Shown here piece after piece: positions 5,790 through 6,435 of a stretch of DNA of 6,435 nucleotides. Position 1 is the first letter of the stretch, and every line of letters begins with the position of its first letter. The notes under the pieces were generated by a model that worked only from the letters and a program-made list of their open reading frames with translations, searched no databases and was not told where the DNA came from. The translations under genes and the position numbers were made by a program. Origin of the DNA: an uncultured Rickettsiales bacterium (GTDB lineage Bacteria; Pseudomonadota; Alphaproteobacteria; Rickettsiales; UBA1997); the NCBI GenBank assembly GCA_937927795.1, contig CALBSF010000108.1, positions 1 through 6,435 on the forward strand, written 5' to 3'.

Positions 5790-6048
5790 CCTGACCTACC
5801 TTCTTCATTACATCTTTCAGCTTCTCAAAAATGGCAGATTCAACTTGGGCGCTGGTCTGCTTATTTATCGGATGAAAAATTGTGAAATGCCCTTTGTTTG
5901 GATAGGTCAAGCGATAGCCCTCTGTATTCAGCTTCTTGTGAATCGCTATGCTTGAGAGGTAAAAATTGTCATCAATTACCAGACTGGCAAAGCCAATCAG
6001 TCCATTATTTGGTTTTATTAGTTCGATTTGAACTTCTGAGATTTTCAT
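5773..6048 (-). CDS. SpoVG-family protein
   Basis: A 91-aa protein of the SpoVG family, small nucleic-acid-binding regulators first known from Bacillus sporulation and present in many non-sporulating bacteria. Support: the start MKISEVQIELIKPNNGLIGFASL matches the family's opening beta strands, followed by IDDNFYLSSIAIH, a YPNK turn, the hallmark FHPIN at about 58-62, and a C-terminal helix (VESAIFEKLKDVMKK). The ATG at 6048 is chosen because it gives the family N-terminus. In-frame ATG 6063 and GTG 6075 would add 5 or 9 residues, and no good ribosome site separates the options. It overlaps the 69-aa gene upstream by 44 nt and the HTH/zinc-ribbon gene downstream by 17 nt. Within this element it is likely a regulator of the module or its mRNA; that is inference. 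Confidence 0.85.
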   Translation of the reverse strand: MKISEVQIELIKPNNGLIGFASLVIDDNFYLSSIAIHKKLNTEGYRLTYPNKGHFTIFHPINKQTSAQVESAIFEKLKDVMKKVGQDVQIL

Positions 6049-6214
6049 TGTTTTGCGCTTCATTACTTTGATCACATCTTTCGCGCATCAATCTCAGCTC
6101 AACCTTTTCCAACACTTTAAAAAATTCCAGCAAGTTACCTTGAGCAAGAAGAGCTTCCTGTTCTGACAGGCCAGAATCGTAAAGTTGTTTTATTGAATCG
6201 GTTAAATTTGACAT
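6005..6214 (-). CDS. Small protein of unknown function (69 aa)
   Basis: No function recognised. Residues 1-47 look like a compact helical unit (LTDSIKQLYDSGLSEQEALLAQGNL-type, then EFFKVLEKVELRLMRE). The last 20 or so are polar (Asn, Ser, Gln, Lys) and probably disordered. The SGLSEQEA-x4-NLLEFF pattern resembles small proteins I have seen beside SpoVG-like and integrase genes in alphaproteobacterial elements, from memory only. The tail (from about residue 56) overlaps the SpoVG-family start by 44 nt in another frame, so the two are tightly linked. An in-frame stop lies four codons upstream of the ATG at 6214, which limits alternative starts. There is no Shine-Dalgarno sequence; instead a short dyad lies directly upstream. 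Confidence 0.75.
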   Translation of the reverse strand: MSNLTDSIKQLYDSGLSEQEALLAQGNLLEFFKVLEKVELRLMRERCDQSNEAQNNENLRSSNRTNKTK

Positions 6215-6215
6215 T

Positions 6216-6241
6216 GAACACGAAAGTTAAAATTCGTGTCC
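6216..6241. repeat. Inverted repeat immediately upstream of the 69-aa gene
   Basis: ACACGAA (6218-6224) and TTCGTGT (6233-6239) are exact reverse complements with an 8-base spacer. Adding two bases per side (GAACACGAA / TTCGTGTCC) gives 9-bp arms with one mismatch. It ends one base before the start codon region, so in RNA it would occupy the ribosome-binding position. It may be an operator or a translation-limiting hairpin. Confidence 0.5.
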
Positions 6242-6258
6242 AAGTATTAGATGAGGTG

Positions 6259-6264
6259 AGTATA
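6259..6264 (-). promoter_or_regulatory. Candidate -10 box for the leftward integration module
   Basis: AGTATA on the plus strand reads TATACT leftward, 45 bases before the 69-aa start codon. At a 17-base spacing the -35 position (6282-6287) has no good match and falls inside the first copy of the CTAG-centred repeat. The promoter would therefore be weak, or controlled by whatever binds there. Tentative. Confidence 0.25.
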
Positions 6265-6275
6265 GGAATATAACC

Positions 6276-6314
6276 AACCACTAGAGATCATTTATAACCA
6301 CTAGAGGTTATAAA
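6276..6314. promoter_or_regulatory. CTAG-centred palindrome and second partial copy: candidate operator pair
   Basis: At 6291-6314, arms TTTATAACC and GGTTATAAA are exact reverse complements around ACTAGA. Counting the inner CTAG, 22 of 24 bases are symmetric, centred at 6302.5. The 11-mer AACCACTAGAG within it recurs at 6276-6286, so a second, less symmetric site is centred at 6282.5. The spacing is 20 bases, about two helical turns, placing both on one DNA face. The large palindrome abuts the stop codon of the upstream partial gene and covers its last codons. There is no T run, so it is not a standard terminator. A dimeric repressor of the module is the likeliest binder, by inference. Confidence 0.55.
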
Positions 6315-6434
6315 CTCAGAACATGGTAAATTAAGTTTTTTATTAATGTCTCTTGTATCAATTTCTACGTATCTCCATCCATATTCATCCACTCCCGCTT
6401 TAAGTTTTATTTCTATTTTACAATCTATCTTCTC
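6288..6434 (-). CDS. C-terminal end of an unrecognised protein (cut by the window edge)
   Basis: An open frame enters from the right edge and runs 48 codons to TGA at 6290-6288. It encodes a protein-like mix of residues (KIEIKLKAGVDEYGW, then RYVEIDTRDINKKLNL, ending ITSSGYK). Alternating hydrophobic and charged residues suggest beta strands, then a helix. I do not recognise a family. It shares the strand of the integration module and ends 73 bases before the 69-aa gene, so it may belong to the same transcript or to a separate upstream unit. Its final codons are the 24-bp palindrome. The low chance of a long open frame in AT-rich DNA and the plausible composition support it, but the start is unseen. 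Confidence 0.6.
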   Translation of the reverse strand, partial: EKIDCKIEIKLKAGVDEYGWRYVEIDTRDINKKLNLPCSEFITSSGYK

Positions 6435-6435
6435 A

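Larger units (their letters stand above)
2038..6435. mobile_element. Integrative element at tRNA-Asn (left end and integration module; right end off window)
   Basis: From the tRNA 3' end to the window edge, all genes are on the minus strand and are of mobile-element type: large serine recombinase, tyrosine recombinase, an HTH/zinc-ribbon protein of excisionase-like build, a SpoVG-family protein, and small unknown proteins. No capsid, conjugation, replication or cargo gene is visible, so whether this is a prophage, an integrative conjugative element or a smaller island remains open. Base composition looks slightly less AT-rich than the aroB side by eye. Confidence 0.8.

Noticed and set aside
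5691..5885. Plus-strand open frame of 64 codons
   Set aside because: Antisense across the SpoVG-family and HTH/zinc-ribbon genes; no features of its own.
6276..6306. Two 11-bp direct repeats as the start of a CRISPR array
   Set aside because: Only two short copies 20 bases apart, no spacer/repeat periodicity and no cas genes; an operator pair fits better.
6291..6314. Palindrome as a Rho-independent terminator of the partial upstream gene
   Set aside because: The stem is AT-rich, overlaps the coding end and is not followed by a T run in the leftward direction.
2038..6435. Second copy of the tRNA 3' end (attR) or nested att sites
   Set aside because: I looked for the T-arm and acceptor sequence and saw no second copy by eye, so the right end is taken to lie beyond the window.

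Overview
The window looks like one end of a draft, probably metagenomic, contig from an AT-rich alphaproteobacterium. The protein styles support this: an aroK-aroB pair, an alphaproteobacterial-type Bax-inhibitor-1/YccA protein, and an integrase cassette of a kind I associate with alphaproteobacterial islands. I cannot fix the genus. The full shikimate genes argue against the most reduced Rickettsia. The first nine bases, TTCCGATCT, match the 3' end of the standard Illumina adapter and break the aroB reading frame exactly where a conserved Asp is expected, so the biological sequence probably starts at base 10.

Left part, bases 10-2037 (chromosomal backbone): aroK (shikimate kinase) and the 5' part of aroB (3-dehydroquinate synthase) run leftward with an 8-nt overlap. 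A seven-helix YccA/BI-1 membrane protein runs rightward from the shared AT-rich intergenic region and ends at a clear Rho-independent terminator. A complete tRNA-Asn(GUU) with encoded CCA follows, with a plausible promoter.

Right part, about 2038 to the window end (integrated mobile element): every gene runs leftward, toward the tRNA. In order of transcription they are: the C-terminal end of an unrecognised protein (cut by the window edge), a 69-aa small protein, a SpoVG-family protein, a protein with an HTH-like N-terminus, a four-Cys zinc ribbon and a disordered tail, a tyrosine recombinase, a single-pass membrane protein of unknown function, and a large serine recombinase. Spacing is tight, with overlaps of 44, 17 and 4 nt and gaps of 18 and 33 nt, so most or all may form one operon. 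The serine recombinase reads into the tRNA gene on the opposite strand. Its last 13 codons and its stop codon are tRNA sequence, giving the characteristic GRDSNPRPSD tail. This marks the tRNA 3' end as the element's attachment site (attL). The other end (attR) is outside the window.

Points most worth a second look: two recombinases of unrelated chemistry in one array; a serine recombinase whose stop codon lies in a tRNA anticodon loop; a C-terminal QLTLF in the putative excisionase-like protein that fits the beta-sliding-clamp-binding consensus; a 24-bp near-perfect palindrome with a second partial copy 20 bp away, in front of the cassette; and a small dyad three bases beyond the tRNA at the integration junction.
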